Source: Lunularia cruciata
Taxonomy: Eukaryota; Streptophyta; Marchantiopsida; Lunulariales; Lunulariaceae
Assembly (NCBI GenBank): GCA_948567375.1
Contig: OX419756.1
Coordinates: forward strand, 65,202,552 to 65,266,551
Direction of reading: 5' to 3'
DNA length: 64,000 bases
Positions 52,188 to 63,800 of the stretch are shown in pieces (within the stretch, counting starts at the first letter, position 1; every line of letters starts with the position of its first letter). A program made the position numbers and the translations under genes. The notes beneath the pieces were generated by a model, which was not told the DNA's origin, searched no databases, and worked only from the letters and a program-made list of their open reading frames with translations.

Positions 52188-55100
52188 ATGAACGAAGATT
52201 ACGATTACGCTAAAGGATCTGTGAGCTCCGTCGGTAGGAGAAATGCGTGTGAATGCATTGCATCCTAGCTTCTGGAAGATCTATGACTTTCACGGCTTTC
52301 GTGTTCTTCAAGCTTTTATATTTTGCTTACCAAAACCAATACGAAACTAAGAAACAAAGTCTTAAGGCAAATATTGTAATTGTATTGTATTGTAAATATT
52401 ACAATATTGTCCTAGAGTTACCAGAAGCATTTCCGCTAACGTGGGCTACACATGTGTATTCTACGTCTTTCTCATTGAATGGAGAAATTGTAAATATGTA
52501 AGTTCCAGGCCTCTTTCGAAGATCGTTTCTTTTGTTACGATTAAGACAGTCAACAATGTCTATCTCGACACTGGTAACACGGGTAATCTGATAGGAGTCA
52601 ACTTTACTGAACGTGTTATAATACGGCAAAAGAGTTTCTGTGTGAGTTGAGTAAGAATGAAATGCGATATCCTAAGTAAGCCTTTCGCATCTTTCCAGGA
52701 GCCATTCAATGCTGAACCTCCACCGTCGGCCTTGGTGGCATCATACATCACCCCTATCGAAATGTTTTACAAGCGAAATCATGGACCAATTCCTGTTCTC
52801 ACTGATCCCGCATTGTGAGTAGTGCGTGATTCACGGTTCTGATTGATGCAGTTTCTTCTTAGACTTTGCAAGAAAAGGCCCTACAAAAATTTGCGACATA
52901 ATCTCTGGATCTTCATGGCAACTATTGATGGTCCTATTCCCTAATCAGTAATCGCCCTTCTGAAGCTGCTCATTATAAAACTGATTATGTCATTGCCAGG
53001 TACCACTTGGAGATAACTGGGTTGACTTCGAAGAAATTAAGTGTCAGTATGGATGACATAAGGTATGTTTTTCTCACCGATATGGTAGAGGAAAGGATAA
53101 CACGTTGGCATTTATGAGCTAAAATCATATGCACCATCAACAGTCTGCAGAATATACAACACGATCAGGGATAACGCGGTTGAGGCAGAATCTCGTTATT
53201 TGTCAGTATCCCTTACTTCGTCAATTCGTGGTCCGACTCGAGCAGGTCTTTGAAGAAACACACTGTTGTAGCTACCTTGCAGGTGAATATTCGTCTTCTT
53301 TTAATTCCGTCGTTACTCTCTTCATTTCCCTACATAGTCGTAGGTAGGTGCTGTTATTTCAGTATAACTGCTACGAATTTATGTAAGCAAACTGTAGTGT
53401 GCAGGAAATCGCAGAACCGCCATGAGTGAAAAACGCACTGTCAAAGGAGTAGGCTGGGGACTAACAGCACTTGGTAACGGTAAGCGTTGCCACCTCTAGT
53501 CTTGTAAGGGTGAGCGCAGGGATGCAATGTCTTCGGCTATAACACAGATCCTACTATCCTGTCTTACATCTTAAAATCCATTCACAATCAATCCTTACGT
53601 GGTTTACCTCCGTTGTCCAAACCTGACCTGCTAGTCTAGAATGTCTGGACTAACTCAATTTGCACCCTTGTTTGCGGATAAACAATTTTACCGAGCAAAC
53701 AGGAATGTGGGGAGGGGCCCGACTGTCAGATGTATTGGAGCTGGTTGGGATACCCCTTTGTACAAGAGCTACTGAGAATGGGGGCAAGCATATTGAGTTC
53801 ATCAGTGTAGACCAGTGCAAGGTAATAGGGCATTTTTAGAGGAAGGCACACATTTGTAGGGGAATAATGGTCCTGCAATGATATCATTATGATATTTGGA
53901 ACTCATTCTTCATTCTAGTTCAAATCTTAGGCCATGGTCGACTGCTTTTATTTCGCTTTATTCATTCCTGAGACGATGCAAAACGATTAAGTCAAAACTA
54001 TACGCCTGGAAGTCAAAAGTATTTTGTATACATCAAGCCGACACTTGGTTGGAGATGTCATGATGGTACTTATAGACTACTTCCAGGAGGAGAAGGGAGG
54101 ACCATACAGAGCCTCAATACCTTTGTCACAAGCTACCGATCCAGCAGCTGATGTTTTGCTGGCATATGAAATGAATAACGAGGTACTCTATTCATAAAAA
54201 ATTGCAGAGTATGTCTGTTTGGATCATTGTATAAGGAAGCAGAAATGTGCTATTCTTTCGTGGATCTTTGTTTATCTATCGGTATCATTATATCCTGTCC
54301 GAAATGAGATCCAGTATAATTCTCTTAAAAGAACAGAACGTTCGGTAACTGTTCAGCTGAGGCTTCTGAAACACTCCTAAAGCTCATTTCTTGTCCACAT
54401 TGTTTCATGATACCCGTAGACTCAGAGAACAGTTAATGCGCTGGAGTGATGTATTTGAAACTTTTTTGAACAGGAGCTTCCCAGAGACCATGGATACCCT
54501 TTGAGGGTAGTGGTACCGGGTGTCATTGGTGCACGTTCAGTGAAGTGGTTAGCGAGTATCCACGTTTCCCCAATAGAATGTCAGGTATGTCATTGTTGGT
54601 AGGCATGTTTCGTGCATGCTCTTTTCCTTGACTAAGCTATCTTCATTTGCTATCCTAGTCAGAGTTTATGATATTTGTTTTGTCATGGAGACAGTACAAT
54701 CACACTCGGTCAAGCATCAGCTGTCCGGTGCTAAAAGATACGTCTTGTCAGAGATTGCACCACCTTAGCCTGATTAACAAGCATCAAATTCATGGGCTAT
54801 CTTTACAGGGATTCTTTCAGCAGCAGGATTATAAGATGTTTCCACCCTGGGTTGATTGGGACAATATTGTTTGGCCTTCACGGCGTCCTTTGATGGATTT
54901 CCCTGTCCAGGTAAGGTTGCATCCATATTATGTTTAATAAGGATAAAAGGAATACAGAATTTGCTAATGGTTGGGATCTAGCCACTCTTTTTCGCAAAGG
55001 AGATTTCAGCGGAAGCTATAACTGCTTCTGTAATTTAGATCATTGAACTCAAAAGTAACTTTCACCCAAATCGCCTGTATTATTTATGTACGCAGTGTGC

Positions 55101-55791
55101 GATCTGTATACCAGCAGAAGGGAGCATTGTCCTTAAAGAAAGCCCGGTGAGTTATTCTAGTCAAGAACTGTCTGCTTGTACCCGTTCTTTTTCTCTTTCC
55201 TGAAGTAGGATGATAAGTCATTGTTTTCTCAGCCGTGAGGGGGAGCATAGTCGTCCATTTTGACGTAGCAGGTTCATCATGCAGGTGAAAATCAGTGGCT
55301 ATGCTTTGAGCGGAGGAGGCCGTGGGATCGAGCGAGTTGATGTGTCTGTAGATGGGGGTCGCAGTTGGATAGAAGCAGCTCGACTGCAAAGTGGACTTGG
55401 CATACCTTCCAGCTCTTACATTTCAGACGTAGACGAGCAAAGGGAGAAATGGGCTTGGGTTCTGTGGGAACTTACAACCACGATGACCACGCCTACAAGC
55501 ATCATAGCCAAGGCTGTAAGTGTTTGCTCGGTTCACAAAATCTATCTGTAGTTTCATCTTACAGATACTGGGCATATGGCCATTTCCTCGGCTTTTATTC
55601 ATTGCTTTTCATCTCAAACGTCAGTACCTTGAAACTCGTCTTACCACGTTGCGTGCTTCCAGGTGGATAGCTCAGCTAATGTACAACCACAAAGAGTAGA
55701 AGACGTATGGAATTTGCGTGGTGTACTCAATAATTCCTGGCATGAAGTACATGTCAAAGCTGCGCCACAATCAATCCAGTCCAGTTTGTAA
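52188..55791 (+). CDS. SOX: Sulfite oxidase (molybdenum cofactor, plant heme-less type)
   Basis: Oxidises sulfite to sulfate; the plant enzyme is peroxisomal, carries only Moco and no heme domain, and uses O2. Secure exons: 52699-52814, 53000-53062, 53246-53282, 53398-53479, 53703-53821, 54087-54182, 54474-54584, 54809-54910, 55096-55146, 55285-55515, 55663-55791. All are in phase and total 378 residues. A tentative first exon at 52188-52220 ([11 protein letters not shown], donor TCT|GTGAGC) brings the total to 389 aa; Arabidopsis has 393. This start is the weakest part. Motifs: [31 protein letters not shown] with the Moco-ligand Cys (about residue 84); [37 protein letters not shown] opening the dimerisation domain with [27 protein letters not shown]. 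The protein ends Ser-Ser-Leu, which resembles a minor PTS1 peroxisome signal. Exon 4 is a 37-nt microexon. Confidence 0.94.
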
Positions 55792-57675
55792 GCTTATGCA
55801 CCACCATCGGCGCTAAATGGGACTACTAGAGTTTGTGCGGTATCCTCTCCGACGATGACGCCAGAAAACCGGCAGTCACTCCCTGCCCCTTCGCACAAAT
55901 GGAGAGAGATTTCTCACCTCAGATCATCAGTCCACATTCGGAGAAATCAATCACTTCGTTTGTTGCTTGCAATAGTTGTTAGTTACCGTGATACATGTTT
56001 ATAGTACCGTGTCAGGTCGAGTTCATGATATTACCCTTCCGCGGTGCTTCCGGTATGCAGTTGGAGATTCATTTGGCATTTAAATCTTCGTCCAGCTCTT
56101 ATGTTTCGTTTCAGGAGGTTACATCACGTCTAGGCTTTTGAATTTTTCTTCATGAGGCCTGTCACAGGATAATTCTCGAGTACTAGTTCGGTATCATTTC
56201 ATTCTGGGGGCTACAGACTACAAATATACATGTCTCTTTTGTTTTTGGTTGTGCTTCTTATTTATGTCCAGTTATGGTTTTGGAACATTTATAGAATAAA
56301 CAGATTTAAGATAGTACTGGCTTGCTACCAGATGTTCAACCTCATGCTGAACATATTCAAGTCTTTTGAGGAGTTACACACATATCTGAGATGATATCCG
56401 CTGGTCTCAGTGCACATGTATAGATCGGTTTTGATTTTGGCTTGTAGAAACTAACGCCCGTAGTGGAGATCCGCACTTACTGTTGCTAAACAAATATATC
56501 CTCGAGTCTATCTGCTCTATAGCTTCTGACTTGAATCAGTGTTTATACAGTGTTTGTTGTCGGTTACTGGATTCTCTTATATGGTATGCAAATCGAACTG
56601 TTCTCATCAATTTCCCTGAATCAATCACCCCTGTGAAGTGCGACCAACTATCTAAAACCCCAACTCTTACGGGCAGTCCAGGATGGATATTGTCATGCAT
56701 CTAAGGATTCTATTTGATGGGTGACTTGTACATTCTGGGCTGTGCAGAGATTCAAAGAGTGTCAGGGAAGCTGAAGGACACCATGGTGAGCAGAATGGTC
56801 CATTGTGAAACCGACAGTTGCCAGCATGTATCAGATATTTGGAATCTTGAACTCCTTAGGTCGGACACCAAAACTGAATAACATCTGCTCGTATATTGTG
56901 GGTCAAGATGGGAAGATTTGAACGGTTGTGAGCTTTTCTAATGCAATCGCTTCGTACACACTTGTAGAACTACACTCATATACTGTAGTGACGTAATACC
57001 TCCGAGGTCGGTCTTTATAACGTTTTTGTAGGTAGGGACCTGCCTCTCGCATTTCCCGCGAGTTCGTTCCTTAGGATTGAGTTGAGCGTTCGTAAGGTTC
57101 CATCACAGAGGTGAAAGTGGTTTTTTGTCCACTTATTCATTCAGGCACAACTCGAATCTATTGTTCGATACTGAAAGTACAAAGAATTTGGATAGAAAAA
57201 GTAGTTCACTGATCATAAGAGTGCAAGATTTAACAAAACCTCTCAACAATAGACTTCATAGATGTAGGCACGGTGACCAAGAAAAAGGGTTCCAGCTTTC
57301 TACATTACTGGACAAGGGTATTTTAGAAGGAGTTCCGAAGCCTTCTGCACTATCATCCTATATTACCTTTTCGCTTCTCTACGGCCTTTCTTTCACGAGT
57401 CTCATAAGCTTCCCTGCATCAAGGAACATGTGATGGGGTGGCAGTATCATGATACTTTTGGCAAGGACAGCACCAATCAGTTGGGATGGTACACTTGTTA
57501 CCATATCATCTCAAAAGCAAAAAATCTATGTCAACGAGTTATTTTGTAAAGCGCACTGCATATCTGCAATGCTACGAAATGTATCCGTTCTTCCTGTTCA
57601 CTTGCACAATGTTCTATATTAGTAGGTGCATAACCCAATTGCTCATGTTTCCTCGATGTACGATTTCTAGTATGA

Positions 57676-57708
57676 CTTTCTCGTCATGCCGAGTGCATGA
57701 CGAGAAAG
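57676..57708. repeat. Perfect 13-bp hairpin
   Basis: Arms 57676-57688 and 57696-57708 (ctttctcgtcatg / catgacgagaaag) around ccgagtg. It has no T-tract and is far from any gene end, so it is probably not a terminator of anything known. Confidence 0.8.
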
Positions 57709-59014
57709 AGATTGAGTGCTTCCCGTTATCCTGAACTTTGGAAGGTCAGTCAAGTATTCCCAGGTAGATCATCTCCTAAATTCTTCTCCTAAATTCTTCC
57801 CGGCAATCTCTACTGTATCAATTGTATCAACGAAGCTTGCGTTAAACAACTCCAGTATATAAGCAACTCTTGTGACGATAATGTTCATTGACATCAGTAT
57901 CGTAACTCTAAAATTGCCACACTTAGGGACAATTGTTGGACGCACGTCAACCTTTAATACATAAAAGAACAAACTTGTCCAGGATAGGGTAGAATGAACC
58001 TCTTTATAGCAGTGGTTACATGTCACCTTTTGAGCAACAATAACTTCGAAAGAAATGAACCTACATCATCTTGGGTAGAAGAAGGTACCTTCAATCAAAA
58101 ACATGAGCAGCAATTTCATTGCAACTTGGGTTTCTTTTGACGGGGACAGATATTGTTTTGAAATATGTAAAGTACAGGATTACGTAATATTCTCCAACGC
58201 TCGAGCACACAAACAAGAAACGATACTGTACTAGTGTTTGAGGGTAGTTCATTCTTATGTAAGTTCAGTTAAAAAAAGCACCTCAAAGCAATTATGGTAC
58301 GAGATCTAAGCAAGTCAGATACGGTCACAATATGCATGAAATGAGAACGATACTACTGTACCTTTCAGCTTAGCTTAGCTTAGCTCAGTGAGGAAAAGCC
58401 AGCAGAGTGAGTCGCTTTGTTGTCTGTTTAGCGAAACAGACGATATTGATCTCATGAGGCACATGTTCATTGTTTTATTCAGCGATAGCAAATGAAATTG
58501 GGATCATTGGCATAGTTCACGTGATGCTATACGTAGTCAACGCACACATCATGCTTTGGATGTCGCATATGTAGGGGGATCTGAAGTTACACTTTGACTG
58601 ATCTTCTTCTAGACTCAATCTATCTATCTCAATCGACCGGCCGGTGAGTACTGGAGTGACTTGGGACAAACACAGCAAAGCTGCTGCTCTCTCTAAGTAG
58701 CCTCTAGCTGCTGATGGGTGTCTGTTCTAGTAAGAAGAAAAGAAGCCTTGTGCTTGTTGATGTGTATAGACCGATTCTGTAGCTGCTTAACGATAGAAGC
58801 TTCAACGACCCCTAGGTTTGATCTTCAGTGCAAGAGTGATGTACGTGAAGCAGGGTTAGTGAATATCTCCACTTACTATATGGACAGGTAGAATTTTCTG
58901 GAATTTTCATATAAGTGAATGATTTTGATTTTGAAAGATATTACAGTTTCATATAAGAACATGATTTGGAAGTAATTTCAAATAGGGTCAGGGAAATAAT
59001 AGCAGATCAGGGCA

Positions 59015-59110
59015 TATTCGCAGGTTGCATTTAACAATGATCTTAGATGTGTCAAATGATCTTATTCGCAGGTTGCATTTAACAATGATCTTAGATGTGT
59101 CAAATGATCT
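59015..59110. repeat. Perfect tandem duplication, 48-bp unit
   Basis: The 48-base unit starting 'tattcgcaggttgc' at 59015 is repeated exactly at 59063, followed by a partial third start (tagatgtgtca). The unit itself contains 'gatcttagatgtgtcaaatgatctta'. Identity suggests a recent slippage event. Confidence 0.92.
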
Positions 59111-60264
59111 TAGATGTGTCATTCCAATCTCGTTATCCCTTCCTTACCATTCCTCCCTTCCCTGTACTTGAAAAGATACAACATTCAATAACAAAAAGGG
59201 GTTCAATAACAAAAAGGGATCGCCGAAGTACTTGTCTACTTTCAAATGCTCTGCTCCCCTGCCCAATGTTCAGGACATACTTCCCAACTTGGGATTCGTT
59301 GTTTTCAATCTGTTGTTTGTTTTCACATTAACGACATTCTTACAAAACAAACAAACTAGAATCACTCACCCCAAAAAATGCAACATATGAATATGCCTTG
59401 ATTTGCTATTACTTCACAAAATCATGCACTTATCTATAATATCTTTCAAAATCATACCCTTGTATGAAAATTCCCGTAGAAATTTTATAGATGCTGGTAT
59501 GTGATTGATGTGCATGATTCCGAGAGTTTATGCAAGATTTGCATCATCATATGGGGCAAGACTTCATTAGTTGTCCGTGAGAAGAGATAGACCACAAGGT
59601 GAGCAGCCTACAGGGAACAAATTTGGAGGAATCTTGGCAAAGCATATGGGATATCAGCAAATTGTAGAGATGTCAAGAGCAAATACAAAAATTCAAAGTA
59701 ATCTGAGATCTTTTTGAGAAGGCGACCATATAGAACATGGAACATAAGAAGACAAGAAGGATGGAAAGACCCCATCAAGCTGTACAAGGGAGAGCAAAAG
59801 GGGTAGGTTGGAGCTAGGTTCCAATAGTATTGATGTAATAAATCTGCCCTGGCATATCTAAGATATCCAAGCTATGCTAATTTTAAGGTCTATAAACAAC
59901 TAAAGCATCCAAAGAAGTATCACGCTTAGTGTAAAAGACCAAGTTTAGAGTGAATGTTCTCCTATGGATTGCACTAGCTAATGCTCTCTATAGAGCAATG
60001 GACACACGTTGTCTAATATGATAAGCTACAAAGTATGAGAGTGAGAGTGGTACCCTTGGTGTCTAATATGATAAGCTCTTGTGCACTCCTTGACAAAAGT
60101 ATCAAACGCCATGTCCATCACTCCATGTAACTCCAAGGCCTGAGGAACAAAGAGGTGACCTTGTTACATACCCCTAAACTTGGGGACCTTGCATGTTGTT
60201 GCTCCAATTTCTGCCCATCCAAGAGGATGAGTAATCACTCCCTCCAAAATTGCATCACACATAG

Positions 60265-60740
60265 TGTAAAAGACCGAGGAGAGAAATAAGAGAATGGAAT
60301 ATCAAAGTGAAAATCACATTGGGACTCTTGAATGAGGAAACTCTAAATGCTTAGCATGAGCTTGGGCTTTGGTATTTACATGGAACATACAAGGCTCTTG
60401 AGAAGCTACTTAGGAAGTTTCCTAAAAGTTGATTTCTTAGAATGCAAGCCAAGCTAACTAGGAAACTTCTTGAGAAGCTTCCTTTTAGAAGTTGCATACT
60501 TGGCATGCAAGCTAAGCTAGCCAATATGCTTCCTTAGAAGTTTCCTTCTAGAAGTTGTCTACTTGGTGTGCAAGCTAAGCTAACCAGAAGCTTCCTCCTA
60601 GAATCCACTATTTGGCATGCATTTTACCCAATACTTAGAAGGTACCTATAGCTTCCTAGATACTTCAAAATATTCTTATAATTCTTGGCTAATTTGGCCT
60701 ATTTGCTACTTTGTTAGTCTCAATTTATTCATTGGTAACA
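60265..60740 (-). repeat. 3' LTR of the minus-strand chromovirus
   Basis: On the minus strand the LTR runs from TGTTACC (60740) to ..TTTTACA (60265), with matching TG..CA-type inverted ends. It is about 476 bp. It is homologous, in opposite orientation, to the solo LTR at 62402-62824: shared 'tagcaaata..caaattagcc', the repeated 'ttctagaagtt..cttg' segments and the terminal 'ggtcttttaca'. It follows the chromodomain reading frame directly, the frame's stop falling 16 bases inside it, as expected for a 3' LTR. A purine-rich GGGGGAATA stretch just upstream could be the polypurine tract. Confidence 0.75.
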
Positions 60741-60886
60741 TCCATATTGTTGAATATTCCCCCATTGATAGTTGGTGACGTCCTTGTCAACATGGAAGCT
60801 TCAAACTCTTGGATGGACATTTGTACATTTTGGAGATGAGAAAGAGGCTCCCAAATGGCATCATGAAGGAGATACCCTTTCCAAAG
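60725..60886 (-). pseudogene. Chromodomain end of integrase
   Basis: The frame 60886 down to 60725 reads WKGYLLHDAIWEPLSHLQ then NVQMSIQEFEAS and ends at TAA. The W-K-G-Y...D..WEP....L motif is the chromodomain signature; in chromoviruses it is thought to direct integration to particular chromatin. This last piece is intact, but the upstream integrase frame is broken. Confidence 0.85.
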
Positions 60887-63800
60887 GACTTTGTACTATG
60901 TATATTATTGGCATCCATGTTGAATGTGGCAACGTGCAAGGATACAATCAACTTCATACTCCTCATTATCATTGATAGGGATGGGAGGAGGAGGGGGTTG
61001 GACACAAGAGGAAAAGGAAGATAGATTATAAACAAAGGATTTCAACTTGGAAACATGAAAGACAAGGTGGATGCACTTATGACAAAGCATGGCAATCTGA
61101 TATGCAACAAGAGAAATGATTTTGGTTACATCAAATTGACCTATCCAATTAGAAGCAAGTTGACAAACTTCGGTATCAAGGTACTAGAAGAAAACATGAC
61201 ATTATCATTGAGTTGAAAGGTAAGATCATGATGATGTTTGTTAATGTATTGTTTTTGACAATTGTGAGCAACAAGGAGATGAGATTTGACTTGTTGTAGG
61301 GATTGGGATTTTATGGTCAAAAAGGTGGAAGTATGAGGGACATGAGATAGAAGAGGAGCAAGGAGGAATCTGGAACAAGTGTGTCTTGGCCAAAATTAAG
61401 GAAGGAAGAGAATCTGGTGCTTGCTTTTTTGGAATTATTGTAGGTAAACTCAACAATTGCAAGACATTCATCCTAATTGGTATGGTGAACGTTGATAAAG
61501 GTACATTGCATATTCTCCAAGGTATAATTTTCATGTTTGGTTTGTCCATCAATTTAAGGATGATAGGCCATGGAAAAAGCAAGTTTGTGTAGAGTAGTTG
61601 GAAGAGGGCTTGCCAGAATTTTCTAATGGATCAAGGATCACAGTCTAAGATGAGCATGCAAGGCATCCCATGGTGCTTGAAGACATTTTCAAAGTAGATC
61701 TGGGTCAATTGTGGAGCATCCATTGTATCAAAGGTTGGTGCCAAATGGATTTGCTTACTAAGTTTATTGACAAACACCACGATTGCAATGTGACATTGCT
61801 TTGTTGCAGGCAAGCATGTGATGACATCTAAGTTCATGTGTTCTCATTGAGCAAAAAAGGTAGGGAGTGGTTGAAGGAGTCCACTTGGTTTTTGGTTGCT
61901 GATTTTCTTGCATTGGCAACTCTCATAAGATCAAACAAAATCTTGAACATCTCATGCCATGTTGGACCACCACCATTGGCATTGTAAGGTACCCAAGGTC
62001 TTTTCCACACCCATGTGACTAGCGAACGGTAAGTTATGGGTTTCTTGAAGGCACAAAAGTCATAGATCACCCATGGTTGGAACATAGATATGATTCTCAT
62101 AAAATAGAAGGCCTTCCTTGAAGAAGAAGGTGTTGTATTCCTTGTCTTGTGCTACAAGACTACCGTGTACCTTCTGAAAGAAAGGGTCTTGTTATAAGGT
62201 TATACTTAACTGAATTTTGACTTTTTAATTGACTAACACTATCATAATTGTTGTCGTAATGAGAGGAAGCAACTTCAAATCAAGTCATCAAGATAGGGAT
62301 CAAGAATGACATGGAACCTACCAAGTTTGTACTTAAGTTTGAGATCAAACAACAATAGATTTTCCTCACATCAATGATGTTGACTCTTTATGTGCTCCAA
62401 ATGTAACAATATGGAGTCTAGTGATGAAGTTAGTAAGACTAATGAAATAGCAAATAAGACAAATTAGCCTATAATATTCTATAAGTATCTAGGAAACTTC
62501 TTGGGAAGCTTCACAACTAGCTTAGCTTGCACCCCAAGTAGATAACTTCTAGCAAAAACTTCAAGAAGCTTCCAACAAGCTTAGCTTGCAAGCCAAGTAA
62601 GCGATTTCTAGAAGGAAGCTTCTTGAGAATCTTCCCAGTTAACTTGGCTTGCACTCCAAGAAAGCGGCTCAAAGAACCTTCTTGAGAAGCTTCTCAGTGC
62701 CTTGTATGCTCCCTATAAATACAAGAGCCAAAGCTCATGCTAGTTATTTGGGTTTTCTCTCATTCAAGTGTCCCAATGTGAGCTTCCATTCTCCTATTTC
62801 TCTCCTTGGTCTCGGTCTTTTACACCAAATATAATGTCTACAACAAGGGTTTATGATCAATTTGCATAATCACTTATTTTCCCAAGAGATAAGGCCTCCA
62901 TACCTTGGTGGCATATACTATTTCTAGTTGTTCTTGATCTTAAGTAGAGTAATTCTTTTCTTTGGTCTTTAGTTGGTGAGACACAAAGGCAATGGATGTA
63001 ACCAATTTGGAAATTCCTATTGCAACACAATTCCAGTGGTAAAGTAGAAGCATCAAAATCAACCACATAAGGTAGTTGAGGATCATATGGTTAAATAATG
63101 GGTCTTGAAGACACCATATGTTTTAGCTTATGGAATTTTTCTTTGTGCTTGGTGGTCCATTGAAAGCTTGAGGTCTTCCCCAAGAGATTAGTCAATGGTG
63201 TAGCCACATGAACATAATAATCAATGAATTGTTGGTAAAAATTGCAAATCCATTAAATATCTGCACTTCTATGACATCCATTAAAGTAGGCAAATAAATA
63301 ATGGCCTTGGTTTTCTCCTCTTCCATCTTGATCCACTCTGATGGGATCTTATGAACCAAGAAGGTAACTTCTTTCTACCAAAAGGCACACTTTGACTTCT
63401 TGCATTAAAACTTCCATTAGCGTAGCCATCTTAGGAATTCCTACATATGATTTGTGTGTTTTGCCTCTATCTTGCTATATATTAAAATATCATCCAAGAA
63501 CACTACCATGTGCTAATCTAATGGCCCATCCAACACCCAATGCATCTAATCCATGAAGATTTTTAGGTCATTAATGAGCCCAAAAGATAGAACTCTCCAT
63601 TCAAAGTGCCCATATCTTATGCGAAAGGTAATATTTTGCATACCTTCTCTGCCAATGGGAATTTGCCAATAGTCACTTTGAAGATTCAACTTAGAGAAAT
63701 ACCGTGCTCCACTCAATTGCAAGTCCTCAATCCAAGGCAAGGAATATGCATTTTTCACTATTTATTTATTTAGGCCATGGTAATCAATACAAAAGCAAAG

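Larger units (their letters stand above)
55792..60264. other. Spacer between sulfite oxidase and the retrotransposon
   Basis: Left end is the sulfite oxidase 3' UTR. At 56748-56881 (plus) a good acceptor (gggctgtgcag|) precedes 44 open codons (EIQRVSGKLKDTM...) ending in a stop; this could be an alternative 3' exon or chance. A 13-bp perfect hairpin with 7-base loop lies at 57676-57708. From 59.5 kb on the sequence resembles the neighbouring retroelement flank: 'gtgtaaaagacc' at 59929-59940 repeats the LTR end at 60264-60275, and a 'tgtctaatatgataagct' 18-mer occurs twice (near 60012 and 60059). No gene can be supported. Confidence 0.45.

Noticed and set aside
54668-54937. 89-codon plus-strand ORF inside sulfite oxidase
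   Set aside because: Only 54809-54910 ([13 protein letters not shown]...) is exon; the rest of the ORF is intron read-through.
57769-58026. 85-codon minus-strand ORF
   Set aside because: No family resemblance and no flanking splice sites; treated as chance.
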